Positions 46,201 through 59,721 of a stretch of DNA of 64,000 bases are shown piece after piece. The notes under the pieces are model-generated. The model did no database searches, had not been told where the DNA came from, and saw only the letters and a list, made by a program, of their open reading frames with translations. The position numbers and the translations under genes were made by a program. The DNA is from Paramyrothecium sp. XJ0827 (taxonomy: Eukaryota > Ascomycota > Sordariomycetes > Hypocreales > Stachybotryaceae), in NCBI GenBank assembly GCA_020881915.1, contig JAJFPB010000003.1, positions 1,736,001 to 1,800,000 of the forward strand, given 5' to 3'. Positions within the stretch are counted from its first letter, which is position 1. The number at the start of each line of letters is the position of its first letter.

Positions 46201-49140
46201 TAAAGCTACTTTAATAATTTAATTTATTAATTTAATTTAATTATTATTAGTAAAGTACTAAGTTATAATAAATATTAATTTTATTTATAATTTAAAAAAG
46301 AGCTTTTATTAAAAATTATTTATTTACTTTTAATTATAATTACTAATAATTATAACTAGAATCCCCTAGTTAATTAATAATTAGAATTTTAGAAGGATTA
46401 TAATTTATTACTTTATACTATAAATATTATATTTAGAGATTAAGGTCTATTTTTTATTAAATTTATATATTATTATTAATAGTATATTATAAGTATTTTA
46501 TTTTAAAATATAAAATATATTATTTATTAATAAAGTTATTAAAAGTATAATAATAAAATCTAATACTTATATTTTAAAAAGTGTTATTTTTAGCTTAATT
46601 AAATCTAAATTACTATAGTAAAGCTATTTTAAGATCTTAGTTATAATATAAATATAAACCTAATATATATAATTATTTTTTACTATATATTTAGAAATAA
46701 AAAACTATATAATTTCTTATATATTTATTTAATATTAAAGTACTAAGTATTATAAGCTAGTTCTAAGACTATATATATTATTAGCTATAAGATATAAAGC
46801 CTCTATATATTAGTTTAATTAATATAATATAATAAGTCTTAATAAAGTATAAAAATTAACTCTAATCTTATTATTATATTAAATTTACTAATATATAAAG
46901 GTAGCTTATATAATTATATAATAATATTTAAGTATTTATTATTAGTTTTATAGCTATTTATAAATTAATATTATATATTAATTAATATTAAAATCTTAAA
47001 TATTATAAAAACTAATTTAAATATTATTAGTAATATATTTAATATATTATTATATTTAACCTTAGTTATTACTATATAAATTTTTTTATATAGTAGTTTA
47101 AAGAGGGTATTAAAGAGAATATTAAGTTTATTTAGTAATATATAATATTAAGACTAAATTAAAAGAAGAAATTACTAGCTATTATAAAATAATAGTTTAT
47201 TTTATATATATTTAATATAGTTATTTTCTATTATCTTATAATATCTCTAATTACTAAGTAATTAATAAGAATAATAAATAGCTATTATATATTATAAAAA
47301 AATTAATTAATTTCTTATTACTACTTATATAAGGTACATTACGTTTAGTTCTATTAGCTAGTAATTCTTTTTAATTAAATTAAGTATTTTACTTTAGAAA
47401 TTAATATAATTAATTTAGGTTTTATTAAATACTATTAATATATTATAATTAAATTTTTTATAGTAATAAAATAGAACTATATTAAAATTATATTTTCTAG
47501 AAATATTAATTTTTATATAAAGATATCTCTAGTTATTTATATAAATTATCTTTAGTTTAAGGTATTATATTAAATTATTTTTATATTAAGGTAAATATTA
47601 CTTAATAAAATATATTTAGATCTATAGCCTTTTATTAAGTAAATACTTAATACTTAGCTTTTAAGGCTAAGTAGCTTTATAAGTATATTTTTTAAGTAAT
47701 ATATTTTTATATTTAATAAGTAATTATATCTTTTAAATATATATAAAAATAAAGTTCTATATTTAGTTTATAGTACTATAATATATTTTAAAGTACTTTA
47801 ATATTTTAGGGTATTTTTATATTATTAGGGCTTATATCTTTTTATTTATAAGCTAAATACCTTTATTATTAATTATATACTTTAGTAATATAATTAACTA
47901 ATATTTTATAAATAGCTTTATTAGGGAAAGTAATAAATTAAGTTTTTTAAAGAACTTAAACATATTTAATAAATAATAAATATAATTATTTAGGCTTTTA
48001 AAGAAAATTATAATATTATTTATATATACCTATATATATATATATAATATAAAAAAAGTTTTTTATTAATTTATTACTATATATATACTAGGGAACTATA
48101 AACCCTATTAAAGTAATATTAAATTATTCTAATTCATAATAAATTACTAAAATAAAGTATTATTTATTATTAAAGTATATTAGAAATTAATAAAAAAGAA
48201 TATTATATTAACTATAATAATAAATTTTAAGTCCTTTAATAAATATATAAGATCTTCCTAATATAGAAGTAAATATATATTAGGTATTATAATATTATTT
48301 AATTAATAAAGATCTATAATTACTTATTTCTTATTAATACTATTTATTTTATATTAAATTATAAAAATAAAGATAATAAAGAATATTAGCTATTTTTACT
48401 AAAATATATAACTAATAATATATAATAATATAAATATAGTATTAATAATCTTCTAGTCTTATTTATTAATAAAGTATAATTTATATTTAATATAGCTACT
48501 TTACTATAAATTATTTAAGATTCTTATTTAATTATTTTTATATATTAATATTATTTCCTAATTATATTAGATATTATAAGCTTTAATTATTTTAATAAAA
48601 TAAAAGTAATTTTATTTATTTTTATATTTATATATATATTACTAAGTAACTTTATTTCTTACTTAGTTCTTTAAGTAATTTCTAATAATAAATATCTTAT
48701 TATATAAAGTAGATCTAGGTAATTATTATTAGTATTACTTACTATAGTTAAAGAGGGCTTATTATTAGTAAAATAAAATAAGTTATATAGTATAAAGTAT
48801 TAATATATATAGCTATCTAATAATATATAAATTTAAGATATTATAGGGAATTTAGTTCTTATTAGGCTATAATCTACTATATTAGATTATTTAATATAGA
48901 AAGAGTTTATAGTATTATAATTAAATTCTTTAATTATATTTAATTATAGATCTTACTTTAAATATAAAGATATATTACTAAAGTTAGTTATAATAATATA
49001 TAAGATATTATATAATACTACTATATTTATTACTTCTAAAAAATCTATGGTTATTATAAAGGCTCTATTTATTAGTAGTTATAATATAATAATAAATATT
49101 TTATAAATATACTTAGCTAGTAGTATAATAGGCTATATAA
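43272..49140. other. Unassigned RIP-mutated DNA (except the 130-bp element at 44,066)
   Basis: Nearly 6 kb of AT-rich sequence without usable frames. Its length and lack of internal repeats suggest one or two dead retrotransposons, probably coding on the minus strand, but I found no motif I would defend. Confidence 0.4.
44066..44195. mobile_element. 130-bp hAT-derived miniature element with exact 8-bp duplication
   Basis: It starts CAGGCTTGGGAAACAGGTTA and ends TACCTTGCTAACCCTA (an imperfect inverted terminus). Inside are six or seven AGGTTAACCT-type palindromes. It is flanked by AGAAATAT at 44,058-44,065 and 44,196-44,203. It has kept more C/G than its surroundings. Confidence 0.8.
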
Positions 49141-49466
49141 CAGGCTTGGGAAACTGGTTAACCAATTAACTAATAACCTATAATTAGTTAAATAGATATT
49201 AGTTAACTTAATATTAGTTATTATATATATATATATATATTTAAAATAACTTTATAAATATTATATATAATTATAATAAATGTAGTATTTTCTATTATAT
49301 ATATATATATATTATAGGTATATATAGTACTTTTAAACTTAGATAGTTCCTTAAGCTCTAATTTGGTCTAGATTGCACCTAAGTTTAAATAGCTATATAA
49401 CTACCTATAGAAAATATATATAGATCTATAAATATTAATATAAATCTTTTATATAATTATTATATA
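49141..49466. mobile_element. hAT terminal fragment plus subterminal repeat
   Basis: It begins CAGGCTTGGGAAACTGGTTA and passes into the roughly 200-bp hAT subterminal repeat (words AAGCTCTAATTTGGTCTAGA, TATAGAAAATATATATAGAT). It is cut at 49,467 by another CAGG terminus. Confidence 0.6.
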
Positions 49467-49639
49467 CAGGCATGGGAAACTAGTTAACTAGCTAACTAAT
49501 TAACTAGAAACTAGTTAACTAGGGGCTAGTTAACTAGAAAATAGTTAGTAAAAATATAATATTTGTAGAATAAATATATAGATATATAAATAGATTCTAA
49601 ATATATATATATATATCTTAGTTTTATATATAAATATAT

Positions 49640-50350
49640 AAATTAATATAAATATATAATAAAATTATATATAATTATATAATTATTATATATAATAATA
49701 TTACTAGACCTATATATATTATTACTAACTACTAATATAAAATTTCCTAAATCTTATAATTCCTTAAGAGCTAACTAGTTTTAAAAGAGGTTCTATTTTA
49801 TATATAGCTATATAATTTATATAAGGTAATATTAATATATATAAAAATTATATATAAATACTATATATAATTATCATATATAATATTATTACTAGACCTA
49901 TATATCTTATTATTAGCTACTAATATAGAAATTCCTAAATCTAATAATTCCTTAAGAGCTAACTAGCTCTAAAAGAGTTAGAATTATATATATAGCTATA
50001 TAAGCTATATAAGGTACTATGAAAATATATAAAAATTATATATAAATACTATATATAATTATAATATATAATATTATTCCTAGACCTATATATCTTATTA
50101 CTAGCTACTAATATAGGATTTCCTAAATCCTATAATTCCTTAAGACCTAATAAGCTCCAAAAAGGTCTTATATTATATATAGCTATATAAGCTATATAAG
50201 GTATTATAAAAATTATATATAAATACTATATATAATTATACTATATAATATAGTTACTAGACCTATATATCTTATTATTCGCTACTAATATAGAATTTCC
50301 TAAATCTTATAATTCCTTAAGAGCTAATAAGCTTTAAAAGAGATATAAAT
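49640..50350. repeat. Tandem subterminal repeat, about 185-bp unit, four copies
   Basis: The words TTACTAGACCTATATAT, TTCCTTAAGAGCTAA and AGCTATATAAGGTA recur in order at about 49,690, 49,885, 50,070 and 50,240. The array lies between the left end of hAT copy 2 and its transposase gene, where hAT transposases usually have binding sites. Confidence 0.8.
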
Positions 50351-50658
50351 TTTAACTAAGTAAATAAGACTATAATAAATCCTAGAAAATTAAGAAAAAT
50401 CCTTCTTTAAGTCCTTATAATCCCTATATTTCTAACTTTTTAATAAAGTAATTTCCCTAACTATTTCTGAATATAATTGAGATCTCTGCTTAGTAATAAT
50501 ATTATTACTAGTTGAGAAAGTAGCCTCTATAGAAGCTGATGTAGCCGGAATAGCTAAATAATCCCTAGCTAATATAGATAAGGTAGGAAATTGCTTAATA
50601 CAAAGCTTCCACCAATCTAATATATCGGTCTATTATAATATTAGTAAATAATAATAAG

Positions 50659-50693
<35 letters not shown>

Positions 50694-50926
50694 GTAATAA
50701 AATAACTTACATCCTTAGGAACACATTCGCCTTTTAAATAAGACAATAATTCATCATCAGCAGCTGTTTTATCGATATGTAAGTCATCGTCTGAGGTAGT
50801 TGAAGATGCTTTAGCTGATGAAGGCCTAGTATCATCATCCCCTAGTTCATCGAAGGATATAGTAGTATTAGGGGCCCTATTAGGCCCTTTAAGCCTATAA
50901 ATAATATTAATATTAGATATCTATAG

Positions 50927-50968
<42 letters not shown>

Positions 50969-51865
50969 CTAAGGACTAAGGAATTTACTTACTTATTATA
51001 TTCAGCTGTAATTAGCTTTATAATATCTAATTTAATATTTAAATAGTGAGCTAGGAGGCCGGGCTCTATAAAATGCCGTAATCAATGCCGGGGATCTAAT
51101 ATAAGTACTATTAAATAGGACTTATAAGTAGCTAGGCCCTTAGGGCCCCTAACTACTAGCTTATTAGATAAATATTTCTCTAGTTTAGCTAGGCCTTTAT
51201 TAATAGAAGATACTAGATAACTATAGAAATTCCCCTATATATAAATTAGTAAATTAGATATATATAAATAAAATAGGAAAAATAAGTAAAATAATAATAA
51301 TATAGTAAATAACTTATATATTGACCATAGCTAGGATTACTAGCGTAGGAAGTATATTTCATTTAATATTTATTTAAGTCCTTATATAATATATATATAT
51401 ATAAGAGACTTTCAGGGAGTATTATATATAGCTAACCCTGTAGTTAAATTGAAGGTCTTAGGAAGACCTTAAATAAGGCTGCTAGGGCCTCGGTTTTAGC
51501 CCAATCAAGCTCTGATAGGAAGATATTTTTAAATTCCTTATTAGCCGTATTCCTATATATATAAGATAGGGGCTCTTTTAATTCTATAGTTGCCTCTAGC
51601 ATATAATATATTAAATTCCAACGAGTTATAGTATCTATAATTATAATTAGCTATATATATATATATATAAATATATAAATAAATAAAATAATATTACTAA
51701 CCTGTAGGAATTCGACGTTTTTCTGTAGCTAGGGTACTAGATGCCTTATATTTTGTAATTGCCTTATCTAAGAGCTTTCGATTCTCATTAGTATATTTAA
51801 CTAATGAGGCAATTCGATGAATTCGATTTATAAGGCCTATTATTTATATAGATATTAGTATTATA

Positions 51866-52417
51866 CAGGCTTGGGAAACTAGTTAACTAATTAACTAATA
51901 ACTAATTTCTAGTTAACTAATTTCTAGTTAACTAATTTTTAGTTAACTAATTCCTAATAAATTAATTTCTAATAAGTTAGTACTTAATACTTTAATTATA
52001 TAATTATTTTAGAATATATATTCTATATATAAATAGATTTTATTTAATAAGATTTATATAATTATTTATATTATAGCTATATATAAACCTCTTAAGATTA
52101 AAGAATTATATAAAATCTAATTTACTATAAACTTTAATATATTCTAAATATTATATAACTAATTAAAGGATATATATATAGAGCTATAAATATTTATATA
52201 AATCTTTTATATAATTATAATATATATAGTACTTTATAACTTATATATTTATATATTCTATAGCTATATATAGTACTTTTAAAATTAGATAATTCCTTAG
52301 GCTCTAATTCGCTCTAAACTACACTTTAGTTTAAATAGCTATATATCTAGCTATAGAAAATATATATATATCTATAAATATTTATATAAATCTTTTATAT
52401 AATTATAATTCATATAG

Positions 52418-52449
<32 letters not shown>

Positions 52450-55400
52450 AGAGCTATATATAGTACTTTTAAAATTAGATAATTCCCTAAGGTCTAATTC
52501 GCTCTAAACTACACTTTAGTTTAAATAGCTATATAACTAGCTATAAAAATCCTATATAAATACTATAAGAATAAGGAAAATAGTAACTATATAATACTAA
52601 TTTATATCCTCCTTTAAACTCTTAAAATCTCTATATTTCCAGCTCTTTAATAATATTAATTCCCTAACTGTATCTAGATATAATCGAGACCTTTCCTTAG
52701 TAATAATATTATTACTAGTAGAAAATATAGCCTCAATAGCAGCAGATGTAGCCGGAATAGCTAGATAATGCCTAGCTAATATAGATAATATAGGAAATCG
52801 ATCAATATATAATTTCCACCAAGCTAATATATCTATCTATATAATAATTAGTAAAAATATAATAATAATAGTAATAAAATAAGGAAAAATAGGGAAAAAT
52901 ACTATAAATAACTTACATGCTTAGGAATACATTCATCTTTAAAATATAAAGATAATTCATCACTATTATTAGTATTATCTATATATAACTTATCTTCTAA
53001 GGCAGGCGTAGAGCCTTTAGAAGATATAGGCCTAGGACTATTATCTGCTAGTTCATCAAAAGATATAGCAGTATTAGAGGGCCCTTTAAGCCTATAAATA
53101 ATATTAGTTATATATATATATATATATAATATAGGGAATTTACTTACTTATTATATTCTGCTATAATTAGCTTAATAGTATCTGATTTAATAGAAGGATA
53201 ATAATATAATATTTCCCTAGGTTCAAAATGCCGTAATCGATGCCTAGGATCTAATATAAGGGCTATTATATAGGATTTATAGCTAGTAAGACCCTTAGGG
53301 CCCCTAGCTACTAGCTTATTAGGGAAATATTTCTCTAATTTAGCTAGGCCCTTAGAAATAGAGGATCCTAAGTGGGTAAAAAAGTCCCCCTATATAAATA
53401 TATATATATTAGTATATAATAATAATAATAATAATAATAAGAAAATAACTTATATATTCCTTATAATTAGGACTAGTAACTATTTTAGTACACTTTTCCT
53501 TATAACGATTTAAATCTTTATATAATAGATATATATATAAAAGTCTTTCCGGAAGTGTTGTATATAGCTGGCCTTGTAAGATTTCTGAAGGTCTTAAAAA
53601 AACCCTAAAAAGGTCGGCTAGGGCCTGGGTTTTTTCCCAGTCAATTTCAGTAAGGAATATATTTTTAAATTCCTTATTAGTAGTATTCCTATATATATAG
53701 GAAAGAGGCTCTTTTAATTCAATAGTAGCCTCTAACATAAAAAAAGTCGAATTCCAACGGGTCACTATATCTATATTATATTATTAGTAATTATATTATA
53801 TTATATATATATATATATAGGGGAATTATAAATAACTTACCTATAGGAATTCGTTGTTTTTTGGTTTCTAAGGTATTAGAATCCTTATATTTTAAAATAG
53901 CCTCTTCTAATAGCTTTCTAGGCTCTTGACTATATTTTATAAGAGAGGCTATTTGACGAATTTGGTTTAGAAGATCTATATATAATAGATATTAGTAAAT
54001 ATATATATATAAATAAATAGAGGGGCAAAATATAGGAAATTATATACCTTTTAATTCTATATCTTCTATTTCTGCTACTGGATTCTTATTTAATTTATCT
54101 ATAGTAGTATGAATATAAATAGATAAATTAGTAGCTGTTTTTTTTGGATAATCAAAAGTCCGATAATATATCTTGTGCTACAAAATTAATTATATATGCT
54201 GCACATCGAATATCGGCCTCAAAAGTCGTTGATTTTCCGGTAATATTTAAATTCGACTTATATGCTTGTAAAAAGGTATTATTATTCGTAGTATTATCCC
54301 TAGTAATACTATTATATAGTTAGTTATATATATATATATCTATATATATATATATATATTATATAATATAATAATAGGAAAATAGAAAACTTACCTTAAA
54401 ATCGTAAATTCTGTAATACTAGAATAAGGGGATAAGGCAAATAGGAATTCCTTATAGATATTAAGGCCTGTATGAGCCTCTTGAAGTTCATTAAAGCCTA
54501 TATAATAATTAGCTATAATACATATATATATATATAATATTATATATAATATAATAATATAATAGTAAATACTATAATAAAATAAATAACTTACTTATAA
54601 GCTTATAATATAAGGTAAAATTACTATCTAGGAAAATAGCAATAATTCCTAGATAGGAAGCCCCTGTATTTGAAGACCATATATTAAATGTAAGGGAAAA
54701 TGCCCCATTGGTTCGAATATTATCTTCAAATTGGCTATTTAGGGCCCTAAGGCCCTTTTCGAAGGTATTAGATAATAATAATTGTATTTTCTTCCTATTA
54801 ATAATAGGGGCCTCACTAAATAGATATATATATATTAGCTTATATATAATAAACTAAATAAATAAGAATAATTATAGTACTTTAGGAGATATAGGGTAGT
54901 AATTAAGGAATTATATATAGGGAAGTGTATATATAATTAATATAAAAATCCTTACTTACCTATTATAATAAGATAATAAGCTTTGAAAAGCCGGAGAATC
55001 CATTATATTAAAAGAGATATTATTTTCTATAAGGAAATTTAAAACCCTATTAAGGGCTTCCTTTTCAGAAAATCGATTTGCTATAGCTATAATATCCCTA
55101 GGGCGTTTACTAGGGGTTTAAGGTATTATAGAGCTAGTAGCAATTGGGCTTAATAGGTCGGCTTCTATATTAAATTAGTATATATATATATATATATATA
55201 ATATATTATATAGGAAATAGGAAATAGGAAAAATAGAATATAACTTACTTCTTTTTCTAATTGATTCTGATTTTTTATTATAAGCAATTTCAGTATGCTT
55301 ATTTTAATAATGCCGAGCTAAATTAGGGTGACTAGTAGTTATTTTACTAGCTTTATAAATAGCCTCAAATTCGCAGCTATATATATATATTAGTATTATA

Positions 55401-56309
55401 TTAATATATATATATATATATAAATAAAGAACTTATATAGTACATTTACATAGGATTTCCCTTTCCTTATTATCTTTATAAGGTAATAGGGTCCTAGTAA
55501 ATAGGTTATTAGTAAATATATATGCTGATGTAGGCCCTAGTTGATATTTAGGGTCAAAAAAGGCAGCTGCAGCAGCTGCTGAGCTACTAGTAGATGTAGG
55601 GGCCCTAGGGGTCTCTTCTAAATCCCTACTAGAATTAAATTCTATAAGAGAAATAGTAGAGGCCTCTATAGGGTCTGTAATTAACTGGGTATTGGGCATA
55701 GAGGCCTCAGAGCCACTAATAGATTGAAGGTCGTCCGAATAGTTAGATATATTGAATATATATATAGAAAATAGGGTAGTTATAATAGATAGATAGTAGT
55801 TTAGTAAATAGATAGTTACTTAGTAAAGAAGAATAGGATTTTTAGAGAGAAATCAAGTCTTCTTTTATAGAAATTTCCTTCCTACTAATTCCTAGGCAGT
55901 CCTTTCTCTTTAAAAATTAAGAATTTCCTATTTCTAAGCATTAGAAATCAATTCCTTCCTATTTTATTTACTGGTATTTTCAGCTGCCTTAGTATTGATA
56001 AGGAATTTAGATTTATCCTATAGTAGGTCTTATAGTTATTATAGCTAATGCGGGCACCAATAGATATCCCTATAGCAAATGTAGCTAGTTATGTAGCTAA
56101 AATCGGATATTGACCGAATGTAGATCTTTTCCTAATTAGGAAATTATATATATTACTATAGCTCTATTTTTAAATATGCTTATATAGATTTTTATATATT
56201 TTTAGCTAATATAATTAGCTAGTTATATAGCTATTTAAACTAAAGTGTAGTTTAGATTAAATTAGAGCCTAAGGAATTACTTAATTTTAAAAGTACTATA
56301 TATAGTTAT

Positions 56310-56341
<32 letters not shown>

Positions 56342-56888
56342 CTATATATATTATATTTATATAAAAGATTTGTGTAAATATTTATAGATCTATATATAAT
56401 TTCTATAGCTAGTTATATAGCTATTTAAACTAAAGTGTAGTTTAGAGCGAATTAGAGCCTAAGGAATTATTTAATCTTAAAAGTACTATATATAGCTAAT
56501 ATATATATATATATATATATATATAAGAAAATACTATATATATTATAATTATATAAAAGATTTATATAAATATTTTTAGATCTATATAAATTTCTTATAT
56601 TAAGTTGTACTACTATTTATATTATATTAGATCTTATAGTAAATTACAATATAAGAAAATAAGTAATTTTAAATATATTATATATAGCTATATTAAATAT
56701 AAATATCTTTTTAAATACATATTATATATAAAGTAATTATATATAAGATTTCTAATTAATTAATTTTTAATTAATTAATTTTTAGTTAACTAATTTCTAG
56801 TTAACTAATTTCTAGTTATAACTAATTTTTAGTTATAACTAATTTTTAGTTATAACTAATTTTTAGTTAACTAATCTTCCCAAGCCTG
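51866..56888 (-). mobile_element. Complete hAT transposon copy 1 (5,023 bp), exact 8-bp target duplication
   Basis: The ends are CAGGCTTGGGAA at 51,866 and TTCCCAAGCCTG at 56,877-56,888, perfect 12-bp inverted termini. Each is followed by TTAACTAG-type subterminal arrays. The target duplication GTATTATA lies at 51,858-51,865 and 56,889-56,896. Inside are about 200-bp subterminal repeats on both sides and one transposase gene on the minus strand. The element is inserted in hAT copy 2. Confidence 0.92.
52597..55755 (-). pseudogene. hAT transposase gene of copy 1 (BED finger, catalytic core, dimerisation domain), broken
   Basis: In order on the minus strand, an N-terminal exon (to 55,435) has an acidic/serine segment, FDPKYQLGPTSAYIF and CKCTI. 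The next exon (about 55,380-55,260) completes a BED-type finger (CEFEAIYKAS ... HPNLARHY). Then come ANRFSEKEALNRVLNFLIEN (about 55,070), the open core exon 53,765-53,409 (TRWNSTFFMLEATIELKEPL ...), and a dimerisation exon ending at 52,597 (WWKLYIDRFPILS, IPATSAAIEAIFS, LKSWKYRDF). This is the hAT order for a DNA-cutting transposase. Exons are separated by AT-rich introns. Damage includes stops (for example after LARHY), loss of the first intron's donor (ATATAAGT where copy 3 has ATGTAAGT), and ATA where the start codon is expected. Confidence 0.88.
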
Positions 56889-57248
56889 GTATTATATATA
56901 TCTATATATATATATAGCTATTATGGCTATATATATATAGAAAAGAGGGGAATTATAGTACTTACTTCCAAATCCGGTATCTTCACCTTCTAGATTAGGT
57001 CTAGTAATATTACTAGACCTATCTATATTATCTATAGTTAAATGAATATAATTAAATAAATTAGTTGCCTCGGAATTGGATAATAGAAAATCCGATAATA
57101 TATCTTGTACTACTAAATTAATAATATGTGCTATATATCGAATATTGGCTTGAAAAGCTGAATTAGGGCCTAAATTTAACTTATAAGCCTGTATAAAGGT
57201 ATTATTATTAGAAGCATTATCTCTAGTAATACTATAATATAATTAGTT

Positions 57249-57356
57249 ATATATAAATAATAATAATAAATAGATATATATAAATAATAATAATAAATAG
57301 ATATATATAAATAATAATAATAAATAGATATATATAAATAATAATAATAAATAGAT
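57249..57356. repeat. 27-bp tandem repeat, four copies
   Basis: The unit ATATATAAATAATAATAATA plus AATAGAT is repeated four times head to tail in an intron of the hAT copy 2 transposase gene. Confidence 0.9.
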
Positions 57357-58393
57357 ATATATATATATATAGTAATATAGGGTATTTACCTTGAGATAGT
57401 ATATTGTGTAATACTAGGGTATTCCTTTAAGGCCTCTAGGAATTCCTTATATATATTAAGGCCTGTATGAGCCTCTTGTAATTCATTAAAGCCTATATAA
57501 TATATAATAATTAGTAATAATATTAATAATTCTAATATATATATATATTATAAAATAGGAAAAATAGAAATAACTTACTAATAAGCCTATATTGTAGGGA
57601 AAAATTACTATGTAGGAAAATAGCAATAATTCCTAGGTAGGAGGCCCCTATATTAGAAGACCATATATCGAATGTAAGGGAAAAAGTGCCCCCTGTTCGA
57701 ATATTATCCTCAAATTGGCTATTTATAGCTATAAGACCTAATTTAAAGGTCTCTGCTAATAATAACCATATTCTCTTCCTATTTATAATAGGGGCCTCAC
57801 TAAATAGATATATATATTAGCTTATATATAATAAACTAAGTAAATAAGAATAATTATAGTAGTATAGGGGATATAGGGTAGTAGCTTAAAAGGAATTATA
57901 TATAGGGAAGTGGATATATAATTACTATAAAAATCCTTACTTACCTATTATAATGGGATAATAGGCTTTGAAAAGCCGGCGAATCTATAATATTAAAAGA
58001 GATATTATTCTCTATTAGGAAATTTAGGACCTTATAAAGGGCTTCCTTTTCCGAAAATCGATTAGCTATAGCTATAAGGCCCCTAGAGCGTTTACTAGGG
58101 GTCTGAGGCATATAAGAGCTAGTAGCTATAGGGCTTAAGAAATTGGCTTCTATAATATATTAAATTAGTATTATTTATATATAACTATATATATATATAT
58201 AGGAAAATAACTTACTTCTTTTTCTAGTAGATTCAGAGGCCTTATTATAGGCTATATTACGATGCTTTTTCTCATAATGCCTCGCTAGATTTGAAATACC
58301 GGCTATAAGCTTACCAGCTTTATAAGTAGCTTGAAAATCGCACCTATATATATATATATAAATTAGTAAATACTATATATATATTAGGAAAAC

Positions 58394-58750
58394 TTATATA
58401 TTATAATTACAACGAATTTCCCTTTCTTTAAATTCAATATAGGGTAATAAGACCCTAGTAAATAGGTTATTTGCAAATATATATGCAGAAGAAGCCGATA
58501 GCTGATATTTAGGGTCGAAATAAGTAGCTATAGAGCTACTAGCGGCATCCGAGCTTCTAATAGATTCCGAGGGCCTATTAGAGGCCTCTTCTAAATCTAT
58601 AGTAGAATTATAATCTACTATAGATATATTAGAGGCCTCTTTAGTATCTGTAGGTAGCTGGGTATTAGGTAGGGAAATAGGGGAGCCCTCAGAGGCACTA
58701 AGAGGCTCCATATCGTCCGAATAGTTAGATATTGTAAATAGATATATATA
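58394..58750 (-). pseudogene. N-terminal exon of the hAT copy 2 transposase
   Basis: An open frame from 58,711 has a serine/acidic leader with LPNTQLPTDTKEAS, then FDPKYQLSASSAYIF, NNLFTRVLLPYIE and CNYNI, homologous to 55,699-55,433. Upstream in frame is SNYSDDMEPL preceded by ATA, the same as in copy 1. Its splice donor also reads ATATAAGT. The rest of the gene continues leftwards and is split by copy 1. Confidence 0.8.
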
Positions 58751-59499
58751 TAAAGGGTAGTTATAATAGATAGATAGTAGTGAATAGGTTACTAGATAAT
58801 TTTATAGTAAAGATAGAATTTTAAGGAAGGAAATAGAGGTTCTTTTATAGAAATTAACCTCCTACTAATTCCTAGAGATTCTTTTCTCTTCTAGAATCCA
58901 AGTTTCTCTATTTCTAAGCATTTCTAAGCATTAAAAATTAATTCCTAAGCATTAGAAATCAATCCCTATTAAATAGGAAGGGATTTACAGGTCATATAAC
59001 TGCCTGCAGCCGGCAATTGAATTTTATAGTAGGAAATCTATCTGCCGGCCTTAGCAGCTGAAAATCCCCTGCTATTATTATAGGAATTATAATTGGAAAT
59101 TGCCCGAGCCTGTAGATCTTTTCCTAACTAGGAAAGAGTATATATTAAGATATATAATAGATATATTATTAGTATGTAGATTATTTCCTAATTAGGAAAT
59201 TATATATAGTATTAAAATATAAACTATATTATAATATTAGATTATTTTTCTATATTCTTCTCTATTTTATATATAATATTATAGCTTATATTAGATCCTA
59301 GTATTTCTTAAGCTCTAATTCGTAACTTTAAATACTTTTAGAGATATTTATATTAAATATATATATTCTAGGGTCTAAAGTAGTTAATATAAGCTTAAAA
59401 ACTCTTATATAGTAAATAACTATATTATATATCTTTATAATATTTTATATATTTATATATATTATCTATATATATATTTAAAAATTATTTAAAGTATTA

Positions 59500-59584
59500 T
59501 TATTACTATTATTATTACTATTATTATTACTATTATTATTACTATTATTATTACTATTATTATTACTATTATTATTACTATTAC

Positions 59585-59670
<86 letters not shown>
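59500..59670. repeat. (ATTATTACT)n followed by (TTA)n microsatellite
   Basis: A nonanucleotide array (ATTATTACT, about ten units) passes into a pure TTA run. It lies just inside the right terminus of hAT copy 2. Confidence 0.9.
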
Positions 59671-59672
<2 letters not shown>

Positions 59673-59721
59673 AATTATAACTAGTTAACTAGTTAATTAC
59701 TAACTAGTCTTCCCAAGCCTG

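Larger units (their letters stand above)
49467..59721 (-). mobile_element. hAT element copy 2 (outer), split by the complete copy 1
   Basis: The left end is CAGGCATGGGAAACTAGTTA at 49,467 and the right end TTCCCAAGCCTG at 59,710-59,721. The transposase gene reads on the minus strand. Its N-terminal exon (58,711-58,394) contains FDPKYQLSASSAYIFANNLF. The C-terminal half lies at about 51,840-50,390 and includes a TRWN-type start of the catalytic core near 51,630. Copy 1 (51,866-56,888) sits in an intron of this gene. The 8-bp flanks of the two ends (ATTATATA and CTCTAAAC) do not match, so the pairing of the ends is provisional. Confidence 0.65.
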
